Assembly (NCBI GenBank): GCA_900155495.1
Contig: FTLJ01000859.1
Span: forward strand, 1 to 64,000
From: Porogramme epimiltina
Taxonomy: Eukaryota > Basidiomycota > Agaricomycetes > Polyporales > Polyporaceae
Length of the DNA: 64,000 bases
Reading direction: 5' to 3'
Made by a program: the position numbers and the translations under genes. Within the stretch, counting starts at the first letter, position 1, and each line of letters opens with the position of its first letter. Positions 55,817 to 64,000 of this stretch are shown here, piece after piece. Below the pieces are notes generated by a model. The model saw only the letters and a list, made by a program, of their open reading frames with translations, was not told the origin of the DNA and did not search any database.

Positions 55817-58800
55817 ATGACGACAATGGGTGCAAATCTCGATGCTCGGTCCAATCCTCCCCCAAGGAAGCGTGCGAGAATCGAAGCTTCAGACACTTCG
55901 AGTTCGACCCATGAAGCTCGACTATTCGCGCCTTTCCGCGCCCTTGGCCTCATCACAAATAATGTTCCATTTGTGCTCCAAACTCGCTCACACAAAGGCG
56001 CCACGGACGGACCTCGTATACACTTGGTTACATGTTTGGGGAAGGCCTGGGCGATGTGGGAGGGGGGCAAAATGGGGCTACTATTCGTAGGTGAGTACCC
56101 ACCATTGTCAGGTTGCACCCCACACCTTACGGTTATTTGGCTGGATGTGCGTGAAATAGGCCCAGACGCGCCTGCTCCAATAGCTTCACTGGCTATGGAC
56201 GGGAATGCCGTGTGGGTTTCCTCAGGACCTAACGTTATAAAATACCTACGAGGGAAAGAGGTGCGCAGTTGTCTGTAGCTCTGTTGTGCACTGTGCTGAC
56301 GATTTGGAAGGTCGATCGATTTGTCAATCCATTAGAAACATCCTTAACCCACATCCTCGTATTTGGTCCGCAAATACTCGCACTTACCGAGGACGGGAGT
56401 AGAATGCTTGTGTGGGATACAGAAACCGGGGGTATGTCCACTTTGTGCTTGTGTTCCAGTATCGCCTCATCTCATTTATGCGAAGAGCTCCAGACATCCA
56501 TTCAGTTTGAACCTGGCTTCACTGCTATTATGATCCACCATCCCCCAACCTATCTGAACAAAGTCCTCGTCGCAAGCAGTCAAGGGAGCATGCAACTATG
56601 GAACATTCGTACCCAGTACGTGGACTCTTCAAAGTCGTGTGGAATATACGAGACTGACACAACCTCCCTTCAAGAACCCTTTTGCACAACTTCCCAAGCT
56701 CGTCGCTATTGACCTCACCAAATGCAACGCCCAACGGGATCACAGCTCTTGCTCGTTCACCAGCAATTGATGTCGTTGGGATCGGTTTTTCCTCCGGAGA
56801 GATCTCAGTATACGACATCCGCACAGATGAACGCTTGATGCGTATGGTCATGCAAGACGATGGCGTGCGCGCGCTGTCGTTCCGCAGCGGTAAGTGCATC
56901 TACAAGCTGTTCCCAACATCGGTCACTAAGTTTGGATGCCAGATGGGCAGCCTATACTCGCTTCGGCATCGTCAACAGGGCACATCGCCCTGTGGGACCT
57001 GAATGCCGGTGGGAGGCTCTTGCATATCGTCCGCGGAGCGCACGATGGTGCAATCACGACCCTCGAGTGGGTACCAGGTCAGCCCGTTCTCATAACCGCT
57101 GGAGAAGACAACAGCGTCAAGGTAGGATTAATTCCGAGGCGATGCGACCCACCAGTACTGACTTCGCGGGCAGCAATGGCTTTTCGATTCGCCCACCGAA
57201 GCACCACGCCTATTGAAGTTCAGATCTGGACACCACGCCCCGCCACACCTGATTCGGTACTATGGCGAAGACGGAAAACAGCTCCTCACAGCCTCTCGCG
57301 ACCGTAGCTTGCGCTGCACGAGCGTTGTCCGTGACTCGCGAAGCTTTGAACTCAGTCAGGGTGAGTACAGCTTCTACAATACAAGCCACAGTCTGATGAA
57401 CATCTCTCTCTAGGTTCGTTGGCTAAGAAGGCGACCAGCCTTTCCATACCGATAGCATCGCTTAAGTTCCCGGTCATTACGGCCATTTCGCACGCTACAA
57501 CACGCTCGAAAGATTGGGATGATATCATCACCGCCCACACAGATGAAGTGTTAGCTCGCACGTGGACCATGAAGGACAAACGGCTTGGGAAACATGCCTT
57601 CAAAATAGAAAAGGAGAAGAAGCGGAGAGGGGCCCCGGAAGGGTCTGTAAAAGTTCGTTTTCGGTTACTTCACTCGGGTTGTGCTCCAACTCAATTTAAT
57701 GTTCCTCAGGCGGTCTGTGTAACTGCATGTGGGAACTTTGGCATTGCGGCCTCTTCCACAGGAGTGATACGGATGCATAACATGCAGTCAGGAATCCTGA
57801 GACGGACATTTGATATTGGACCGCGTCCGGCTACTGCGACCGCTCACCCCGCTGCGGCCGAAAGCAAGAAGAAGGAAGACCGCTGTGTCACCGGCCTCGC
57901 GACGGATGCCCTGGATAGAGTTGTCGTTGCCAGCACGCTTGACGGTACACTCAACGTAAGCTCTCACTTCTTTTGACATGCCAACAATTCTAATGCACCT
58001 GCAGTTCTTCGACTTCCACACTGCTGCATTGGAGCACACGCTCACCCTCCCCTCCCCCATCACTTCGATAACACTGCAGCGAGACAGTAATCTTCTCGCA
58101 GTCATATGTGAAGATCCTACCGTCCGCATTGTCGATATCGAAACTCGTCGCATCGTCCGAGAGCTTGGCGGATTCCGTGAGCGAGTACTCGACTTAGTGA
58201 GTTTGTATCTCATAACAAGAGTTCAATGTTCGATAATCAACGTGTCATTTTTCTTTCAGAGCTTCTCACCTGACTCAAGATGGTTGGTCACGACTTCCAT
58301 GGACTCAATCGTCCGTACTTTTGACGTCCCAACGGGTCGTCTGATCGACCTCTTCCGTACCTCGAGCGTTGCGACGAGCCTTTCGTTCTCTCCGACTAAT
58401 GACTTCCTTGCAACCTCACATGCAGACAGCGTTGGAGTCTATCTATGGTGAGCAGCGTATGTACGCAGATACCAGGGACTGTTGACCCACCTTGGATTAG
58501 GGCGAACCGTGCTCAATACGCCGAGATCCCATTCCGAAGTATCGTCGAAGAGGACGTCGTGGATGTTGCTATGCCCTCTATGCAAGGTGTTGCGGAGGAC
58601 GAGGGTAAATAGGATTCAGTTCTTGGACTTCTAGGTCATAACTCACGCTTTTACGTAGCTCTTGACGCCCTCTCTGCTCTCACAGTGCAAGACAGTGCGC
58701 CGTCGGATGTGTACAGCACTCCACCACAGCTCGATGGCGAGCTAGTGACTTTCACTCTCCTTCCTCGTGCACGTTGGCAGACGCTCCTCAACCTCGACGT

Positions 58801-59435
58801 CATTCAACAGCGTAACAAGCCCAAGGAGCCTCCAAAGCAACCAGAGAAAGCTCCATTCTTCCTCCCTTCCCTTCCTGGAGTCGAGCAGCGCTTTGCGTTG
58901 GAGGATGACGACGCGAAGAAACGCCGGGAGGCGGAAGAAGCCGAGGAAGCCGAGAAGGCCAAAAAGGAGAGGCTTACCCGACGGCTCCAGCGTGCGGCTG
59001 GCGAATCAGAGAGTGTATTCTTCAAAAAGCTCACGGACGCGCACGAGACCCACTCTACAGATTGTAGGTTCCCGCACTCCTTGTCACTCTCCTGTATTGA
59101 CCGACGTGCCCGCAGGCGAGGAGTTCTTCAACTATGCAAAGACCCTTTCCCCTGCCGCAATGGACCTCGAACTCCGCTCGCTCACCACTTTGGATGCTAT
59201 GCAGATGTTCATAGGGGCGCTTACTCGGCGTTTGCGGTCACACAGGGACTTTGAGGCTGTGCAGACGTTCATGAACGTTTTCCTCCGCATGCACGGGGAC
59301 GTGCTCGCCGCCAATTCTGAACTGCAAGCCGACCTAGAAACGCTAGCCGATACACAGAGGAAGGAAAGCGAACGGCTACTGGAGCTACTCGCTTCTTCAC
59401 TGGGTACCTTGAGCTTCGTACGGGACACCATGTAG
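55817..59435 (+). CDS. UTP21: U3 snoRNP-associated WD-repeat protein Utp21
   Basis: Component of the small-subunit processome needed for 18S rRNA maturation, nucleolar. Two tandem beta-propellers of WD repeats are visible: LFAPFRALGLITNNVPF, which is the Utp21 hallmark opening, MLVWDTETG, GSMQLWNI, EISVYDIRTDERLM, HIALWDLNAGGRLLH, AGEDNSVK, VIRMHNMQSGILRRTF, VRIVDIETRRIVRELGG, SFSPDSRWLVTTSMDSIVRTFDVPTG, ADSVGVYLW. The C-terminal Utp21 domain includes PFFLPSLPGVEQRF, SPAAMDLELRSL and FEAVQTFMNVFLRMHGD, ending LGTLSFVRDTM. A charged coiled segment (REAEEAEEAEKAKKERLTRR) precedes it. At least twelve exons. A start at 55826 (MGANLD) is an alternative. Confidence 0.93.
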
Positions 59436-59939
59436 TACGCATGACAATCGTTATTTTGGGCACGCACCAAGCCTATGGTCCGTACTAGGAATTACCCCTT
59501 ATCCCCTGAATACCCCGAGTCGCCCGCTAGTCAGTTTATTGGCCCTCAAACCTCAATCTCTGTCCCATTGCGCTCTTATCATAGTTGGTCGACGTCATTC
59601 CATGTCTATAACTGACTATACCTACAGCCGCGGGACCGAGCTCACCGAGACGACCGTCCTCCTCTTCCAGTGGAGCCGTATATTGAATGCCTACGCCTTC
59701 TGATAAGCGGACTTAGGGTCCACGGAGAGAAATATGCACCATAGCATAGTATCTATAAAACCGTCTGGTCGATTTGTGTCTCCAAGAGTCGCAAGTTCCT
59801 CGTCAGCGGGGCGCTGGCAGACTGCCTCTCACTTGTCGATCCTCCCACCCCTTCTCCTAGTGATACTCTACGCTTCGTAGCAGCCTGGTTCGTCTCCTCA
59901 CTCATCTCTCCATATGCCGACTTAGTCAACCTCGTAGCA
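59436..59939. promoter_or_regulatory. Promoter region of the small SR-like gene
   Basis: Contains a TATA box at 59754-59760 and a pyrimidine-rich tract before the ATG at 59940. No other gene is supported. Confidence 0.5.
59754..59760 (+). promoter_or_regulatory. TATA box (TATAAAA)
   Basis: TATAAAA about 180 bases upstream of the ATG at 59940. It supports the reality of the small intronless gene that follows. Confidence 0.6.
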
Positions 59940-60461
59940 ATGCCGGCTCGCTCAATGTCCCGGACGTCCTCGATGCGCTCTTACCCCAAGGGCTGCCTCA
60001 AGAGCAGACCCTACGGGGAGCCAAACTCGGACACTGACTCGGATGTCGACTCTGGCCTCTCCGGTTCGGAATCTGAGGGCAAGTGCAACCCCCGCGGTCG
60101 TCGCGGCCGGTGCCCCCGCGCTCACCCACAACGAATCTCCCTCTCGTCCGACTCGGAGTCGCCCTCACCTACACGCTCCTCACCCACACGCTTCTCACCG
60201 GCACGCTTTTCGCCCTCTCGCTTCTCACCCTCGCGCTCGCGTCGTTCTAAGGCCCGGCAACCGCGGCGCAAGAGCGTGACGTTCCGCGAAGGACACGAGA
60301 CGTACATCTACCAGCCGGAAGTCCGCATCTATGGCACGCCCATGCGCCGCCTTAAGGACATGACGCCTCCCCCGCCCCCGCCGTCGCTGCGCACCACCGT
60401 TCAGCGCGTCCTCCACTCGCTCGCCCCCCGTCGTGCGCCAATCTGCCGGCGGTGGGGTTGA
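59940..60461 (+). CDS. Small Arg/Ser-rich protein with KSVTF motif
   Basis: Single exon, 173 residues. The N-terminal half has CLKSRPYGEP, an acidic Ser/Asp run (DTDSDVDSGLSGSESE), an Arg/Gly cluster and SR-type repeats (TRFSPARFSPSRFSPSR). After RRKSVTFREGHETYIYQPEV come proline-rich sequence (TPPPPPPSL) and a basic end. KSVTF fits the RVxF pattern for protein phosphatase 1 docking, and the combination of a GCLK-like element with a [KR]xVxF motif is seen in other small fungal PP1-type regulators; the function is inference. An upstream TATA box and CT-rich leader support a real gene. The alternative is a chance frame in GC-rich DNA, which I consider less likely. Confidence 0.6.
   Translation: MPARSMSRTSSMRSYPKGCLKSRPYGEPNSDTDSDVDSGLSGSESEGKCNPRGRRGRCPRAHPQRISLSSDSESPSPTRSSPTRFSPARFSPSRFSPSRSRRSKARQPRRKSVTFREGHETYIYQPEVRIYGTPMRRLKDMTPPPPPPSLRTTVQRVLHSLAPRRAPICRRWG
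60171..60240 (+). repeat. Short coding repeats (FSPxR units)
   Basis: Repeated 12-15-nt units of the form cgcttctcaccc encode successive RFSPxR copies in the small SR-like protein. They look like recent slippage products. Confidence 0.75.
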
Positions 60462-60879
60462 GCACCGCGCTTGCTACTAGTATATCCCCATTCACTATTG
60501 TTCGGCTGCGCACCTACGGCGTAGCCGCCCTTCCATACCCACCCACTCTCCCATTCGTGTTACCCCGTCCTCATCAACAGTCGCATCCTTCACTACTCTG
60601 TTATCATGACACTCAAAGATGTTCGCTCCTGTAGCCCTTAACCTTTCAGTCTGCTCACGGAATGGAATCGACCTTGCTATACCAGCGAAGCAATAATGAC
60701 AAACGCCACGCCGCATACATGACACTAGAACCTCCGGCGTAAATTAACTCGGTGACAACACATGCCGACCATGTCCTATGCCGTTGATGATTCGATCATC
60801 CGTGACAAGTTTGGTAATGCACAGACCTCTAGAAGCCAATGTCAGCCGTGGAGACACTACGAGTACTGGTACTCACTTA
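60462..60879. other. Spacer between convergent genes
   Basis: 3' flanks of the SR-like gene and the F-box gene. Nothing else recognised. Confidence 0.5.
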
Positions 60880-62139
60880 CTACGGCCGTACCAAAAACAC
60901 GTCATCGGGGAGAAAAGGCTTCCAGACGTTTGCAACGTGCTCTTCTATCCCAATGGACACCTCCAGAGCGATATCACGCTCCTCACAGGCACCTTTCAAG
61001 GTTTTAAATGCTTTACGCCATTCATGGGGATTCAAAAGCGGAGTTGTAACCCGCCTCAGGGGGAGGAGGAATCGGAGGCGTTTTAGAGAGGGAAGGTTCT
61101 GGGGATCTTTGAGGAAGCGGTGTAGGTAATACGCGAGAGTCGGCGAGAGGACAATGCCTCCATTTGTCGCTAGTGCTGGATCGGAAGGCTCGTCCACAAT
61201 TGTAAGGACGCGAATGCGTGGGAGAAGTTGAGACGATATTGCGGGAACAATCGCGAGGGTGGAGCAAGTCCACTCGGTAAGGTTTGTGCAGAGGTCAAGG
61301 GTATTCACGGGCCCTGTGCCAGACACAAACCGCTCGAGACCGGGGGCGTGCGCCGTGAAAAATGCAGGGAGGTGCTCCTGCATGGCAAGACACCGCAGTA
61401 CAGGTGCTGTCCAGGAATAAGGGCCGTCGGATATCCTGCATCCGGGAGGCAGGACAAGCGTGTGGAGGTGGGGAAAACACAAATGGGAAGTTTCCCAGGA
61501 AGGACGAAGTCCGCCGTCTTGGTGGGGCAAAACCCAAAGAACCTTCAGCGAGGGTGATAAACGAGATAAAATGTTGAAGACGAAGTGGTCGTTAGCCTTG
61601 AGCTCGAGGCGTCGGATGTGGGATTGCATGCCAACGTGTTCCACGGTTTTCATGAAATGAGTCTCATCACGGAACATCGGCTCACCAGAGAGGAAGGCGG
61701 TGGAGAAGACGCGAATATTGGGGCACATCGCGAAGATGCGAGCGATGGCAATCGTGTGTTGTTCTTCCCACTGATGCACGCCTTGCAAAGCCAGCTCTAA
61801 CCTAACTGCGGACAACCGAGGGGAAGCAGGAATGACTGTCTTGCAGGCTGTAAAGAGGTCTAGGTATTCAATGATAGACACAGCGTGCTCTCCGCTCTTG
61901 ATGATAAGGTACTTGAACAAGCACGATGTGGCCAAAGGGTACCATGGCTTGCAGACGCGAAGAGCAATGATCATGGTGTTGGTGGCCTCACGATGTTGCC
62001 TGTGGGCAACAATGCCATGTTGGTCAAGTGCGAAAGCAGTGATGGCTTGACTGTCTTCATCCGTGTAGGCACCTGAGACATCCGTTGCGGATTGGAATAC
62101 CTTGAGCCATAGCTCTAAAGGGAGCGTCTTCGCCACCAT
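60880..62139 (-). CDS. F-box-like protein, basidiomycete type
   Basis: Single exon, 419 residues. The N-terminal LPLELWLKVFQSAT is a typical basidiomycete F-box opening, followed by ALRVCKPWYPLATSCLFKYLII, the usual second half. The rest has leucine-rich-like segments (SPRLSAVRLEL, CPNIRVFSTAF, SHIRRLELKAND, SPSLKVLWVLP, FPHLHTLVLPPG), suggesting a degenerate LRR substrate-binding domain. Such proteins form a large family in Agaricomycetes and are presumed SCF ubiquitin-ligase adaptors; the target is unknown. The frame is uninterrupted, which is unusual beside its intron-rich neighbours and typical of this family. Confidence 0.85.
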   Translation of the reverse strand: MVAKTLPLELWLKVFQSATDVSGAYTDEDSQAITAFALDQHGIVAHRQHREATNTMIIALRVCKPWYPLATSCLFKYLIIKSGEHAVSIIEYLDLFTACKTVIPASPRLSAVRLELALQGVHQWEEQHTIAIARIFAMCPNIRVFSTAFLSGEPMFRDETHFMKTVEHVGMQSHIRRLELKANDHFVFNILSRLSPSLKVLWVLPHQDGGLRPSWETSHLCFPHLHTLVLPPGCRISDGPYSWTAPVLRCLAMQEHLPAFFTAHAPGLERFVSGTGPVNTLDLCTNLTEWTCSTLAIVPAISSQLLPRIRVLTIVDEPSDPALATNGGIVLSPTLAYYLHRFLKDPQNLPSLKRLRFLLPLRRVTTPLLNPHEWRKAFKTLKGACEERDIALEVSIGIEEHVANVWKPFLPDDVFLVRP

Positions 62140-62424
62140 TTGAACAGAGAAACAAGTTCCTTGAGCATGAGATGTAGGGAGTGATATCGTTCGTGACTAA
62201 TGAAATATATAATGGGCTTTGGCGTTTCCCTGCCTATGAAAGGAAAATACCACGTGATCGGAGCTTTTAGCCTACACCGAAGAGTGCCTTGACTTCAACT
62301 GCGGCCTCTCGCAGCTCGCTACGGGTCCTTTGCTGCTTTAATCCCCTTTCCACGCCGTCTTCGCATTGTCGTTAGCCATGGATCCCGCGACACCAGTTAT
62401 CGTTGCGAAAGGCGCAGTGCTCAC

Positions 62425-63262
62425 ATGCGAGTTCGTTCTTCTCATTCTCTGCTGGCTACAGGAGCATTGACCGAGATGCATCTCACAGCTGTCGCGGCGG
62501 GAACATTCACGGCAGTCCACGCGCTGTACCGCGGGTCGCGACATCCGTCGCCACTCGCACTGTCATCGGCAGTTAATGGAGGGATTGCTGGCGCGGTGTT
62601 TTTCAGTACGTCGTCTGTTCAGGATGCTTGCCTCGTCTGTTAACGTGGCTGGGTTGTGTACGAAGGTCTACGTGAAGTGCTCGTAAGCCCCCTTCTCCGT
62701 GCCGCACAACACGGCGAAGAAGCTGCTGAGGGATCTGGGAACACAACATCCCGGCCCTCGTGGACTCAAATGCGACTGTATCACGTCCCCGATACTGCTA
62801 TCAGCGGCGCATTCGCGGGGGCCATAATTAATGCCTGGCAGCGTACGTCTTTCCTACGATCTTACCCTCGTCCATCCCCCAATTCAGCCGCTTTTGTGTG
62901 CAGGTGGAAAATCAGGCATTTGGTCTGGGGCCCGCACAGCTGGGATCCTTTGCACGGTAGTGCAGCTTGGTTTCAATGAGGTCGGTGTAATGCGGATCAA
63001 GTTTGTCTCTCGCAAGATACAGGAGTCCCAGTCGCCATTGCCTGTCGATATCCCCACGTTACCTACAGCCTCCGAGGATGGGCCCCGGTTATCCATCTTC
63101 GACCGTCTCCTGGGTATCATTGGGTTCAGGAAGCTCACGGATGATGAATACCTCAAAGTGCTTAAGAAACAAAGGAACGAAGCGCTGCAGCGGATAGCTG
63201 TCTTGGAGCAGGAACGAAGGGAACGAGAGGAGTCGCACGAGGATCCAAGAGAGACGGCATAG
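62425..63262 (+). CDS. Tim17/22/23-like four-helix membrane protein
   Basis: Three exons. Small residues and repeated glycine/alanine helices (LTAVAAGTFTAVHALYRG, LSSAVNGGIAGAVFF, DTAISGAFAGAIINAWQ, GARTAGILCTVVQLGFNE) resemble the four membrane spans of the Tim17 family. A C-terminal hydrophilic part has FDRLLGIIGFRKLTDDEYL and a charged coiled coil (KKQRNEALQRIAVLEQERRE). The start is uncertain: an ATG at 62378 (MDPATPVIVAKG) is likely the real one, but the intron needed to join it in frame could not be placed, so I report the in-frame ATG at 62425. I know this family only as hypothetical proteins in Agaricomycetes; mitochondrial location is a guess. Confidence 0.68.
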
Positions 63263-63397
63263 CCCGTTGCTCGGGGCCGGCATGTCCAAAAGTATTCATT
63301 CGTGTGCACTTCTGCCTATTTGCTCTGTGCTCTACCCTAGATATTCGCCGCTGTACACATACCCATCATGTCCACCTAATCCCACATGTCTCACATC

Positions 63398-64000
63398 TCA
63401 TCCCAACGTCGTCGCCCACAGACCGCCGCACACGCAACGCTGCTGCCAGCCTTTTTCGTAGACCTGCCACCTGCTAAGCTGCGCTTCATACCCAGCCTTG
63501 CGCTCAGCAATAACATCCGACCGCCCACCACAGCGCGTGCACAAGCCCGAGTTCGGCTGGCGCCAGAGTAGACCCTTGCGTACGACATCGAGCTTCGGAT
63601 CCGGCCGCAACACGCCCTGCCTATCTGCGAGCGCAAGCCGTGCGAGTCCGTCGGACAGGTCGGCTGGCTTAACGAATAGTCGTGCGCGGTCGATCGCTTT
63701 GGAGGCCACGATACGGTCGATAGAGCGGCGGAGGTGCGGACGCAATGCGGGAGCGGGCGCGCATGACGCAAGGCTTCGCCGAAGGTCCTGAGCTGTGAAG
63801 GGACTCGCGTCAGTGTACGAAGGGGCTAATAAGGGAAGACGCGAACCGTCCAGCTTCTTGCAGTCCTGCATGATGTCTGCAAGGAGTGGTACGAGGAGCG
63901 CAAGGTCGACTCCGGAGCCTTCAGTCGAATCGATGAGGACATCTCGGGCAATATGCGAGTTTTCACCCTTAGGAGGTAGCTTTGCGACCTGATCGTGGAA
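63398..64000 (-). CDS. Mediator subunit 16-like protein, 3' part
   Basis: The minus-strand frame is open from the right edge of the window to the stop at 63398, about 200 residues, so the gene is cut by the window end. The C-terminus contains a zinc-ligand-like pattern: CTRCGG, about 30 residues, then WQVYEKGWQQRCVCGG. This arrangement of CxxCGG and CxCGG around W residues is how Med16 (Sin4) proteins end. Upstream helices (ARDVLIDSTEGSGVDLALL, RRSIDRIVASKAIDRARLF, KPADLSDGLARLA) also fit. If so, it is a tail-module subunit of the Mediator complex in the nucleus. The call rests mainly on the last 50 residues. Confidence 0.62.
   Translation of the reverse strand, partial: FHDQVAKLPPKGENSHIARDVLIDSTEGSGVDLALLVPLLADIMQDCKKLDGSRLPLLAPSYTDASPFTAQDLRRSLASCAPAPALRPHLRRSIDRIVASKAIDRARLFVKPADLSDGLARLALADRQGVLRPDPKLDVVRKGLLWRQPNSGLCTRCGGRSDVIAERKAGYEAQLSRWQVYEKGWQQRCVCGGLWATTLG

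Noticed and set aside
1..64000. CRISPR arrays, transposons with terminal repeats, telomeric repeats, viral genes
   Set aside because: None seen. The only repeats are short microsatellites and coding repeats listed above.

Overview
This window is nuclear DNA of a filamentous basidiomycete (Agaricomycotina; a wood- or litter-decaying Agaricomycete, perhaps Polyporales, is my best guess). The evidence is gene density of about one per 1.9 kb, many 48-60 nt GT-AG introns with CTNAY-type branch points, GC-rich coding sequence, and families typical of that group: GMC oxidoreductases, a fungal SAM methyltransferase, Nis1-like small secreted proteins, an LPxELW F-box protein and an AP-4 epsilon adaptin. 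No prokaryotic feature, tRNA, rRNA, CRISPR array or intact transposon was seen. All proteins were read by eye from conceptual splicing. Exon borders are given where phase and motif conservation make them secure.

Region by region. 1-10 kb is the most accessory-like part: a SAM-dependent methyltransferase (1361-2565, +), an intron-riddled GMC oxidoreductase without signal peptide (3070-5984, +), a gene-poor stretch, and a second GMC oxidoreductase with signal peptide (7155-10031, -). 10.6-15 kb holds an acidic/basic nuclear-type protein, a PhyH-type dioxygenase and a Nis1-like secreted protein, all on the minus strand. 15.7-36 kb is housekeeping: OGG1, N-myristoyltransferase, UFD1, CCT4, AP-4 epsilon, a BUB2/Cdc16 GAP, a mitochondrial carrier, an Rrn6-like Pol I factor and mitochondrial uL3. 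36.5-41.4 kb has a mucin-like secreted protein, a second Nis1-like gene and a tail-anchored inositol polyphosphate 5-phosphatase. 41.7-47.4 kb has two tandem MFS transporters. 47.8-54.6 kb has GMF/cofilin-like, GPI mannosyltransferase I, SAR1, SRP receptor beta and a two-module cysteine-rich secreted protein. 55.8-64 kb has UTP21, a small SR-like protein, an F-box protein, a Tim17-like membrane protein and the 3' part of a MED16-like gene running off the right edge.

How the genes work together. Most are unrelated housekeeping genes arranged as head-to-head pairs 170-190 bp apart (UFD1/CCT4, AP-4/BUB2, Rrn6/uL3m) or tail-to-tail pairs. The methyltransferase plus two GMC oxidases could form a small oxidative or secondary-metabolism locus, but no backbone synthase is present. 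GPI-MT-I, SAR1 and SRP receptor beta form a run of ER genes next to a secreted-protein gene.

I did not find a convincing new multi-gene system. The strongest oddities concern splicing: a predicted 2-nt internal exon in the first GMC gene completing the Gln codon of the conserved GENLQDH motif, a 6-nt terminal exon in SAR1, an ATG-only coding exon in GMF, and frame-preserving stop-free introns in OGG1 and SRP receptor beta.
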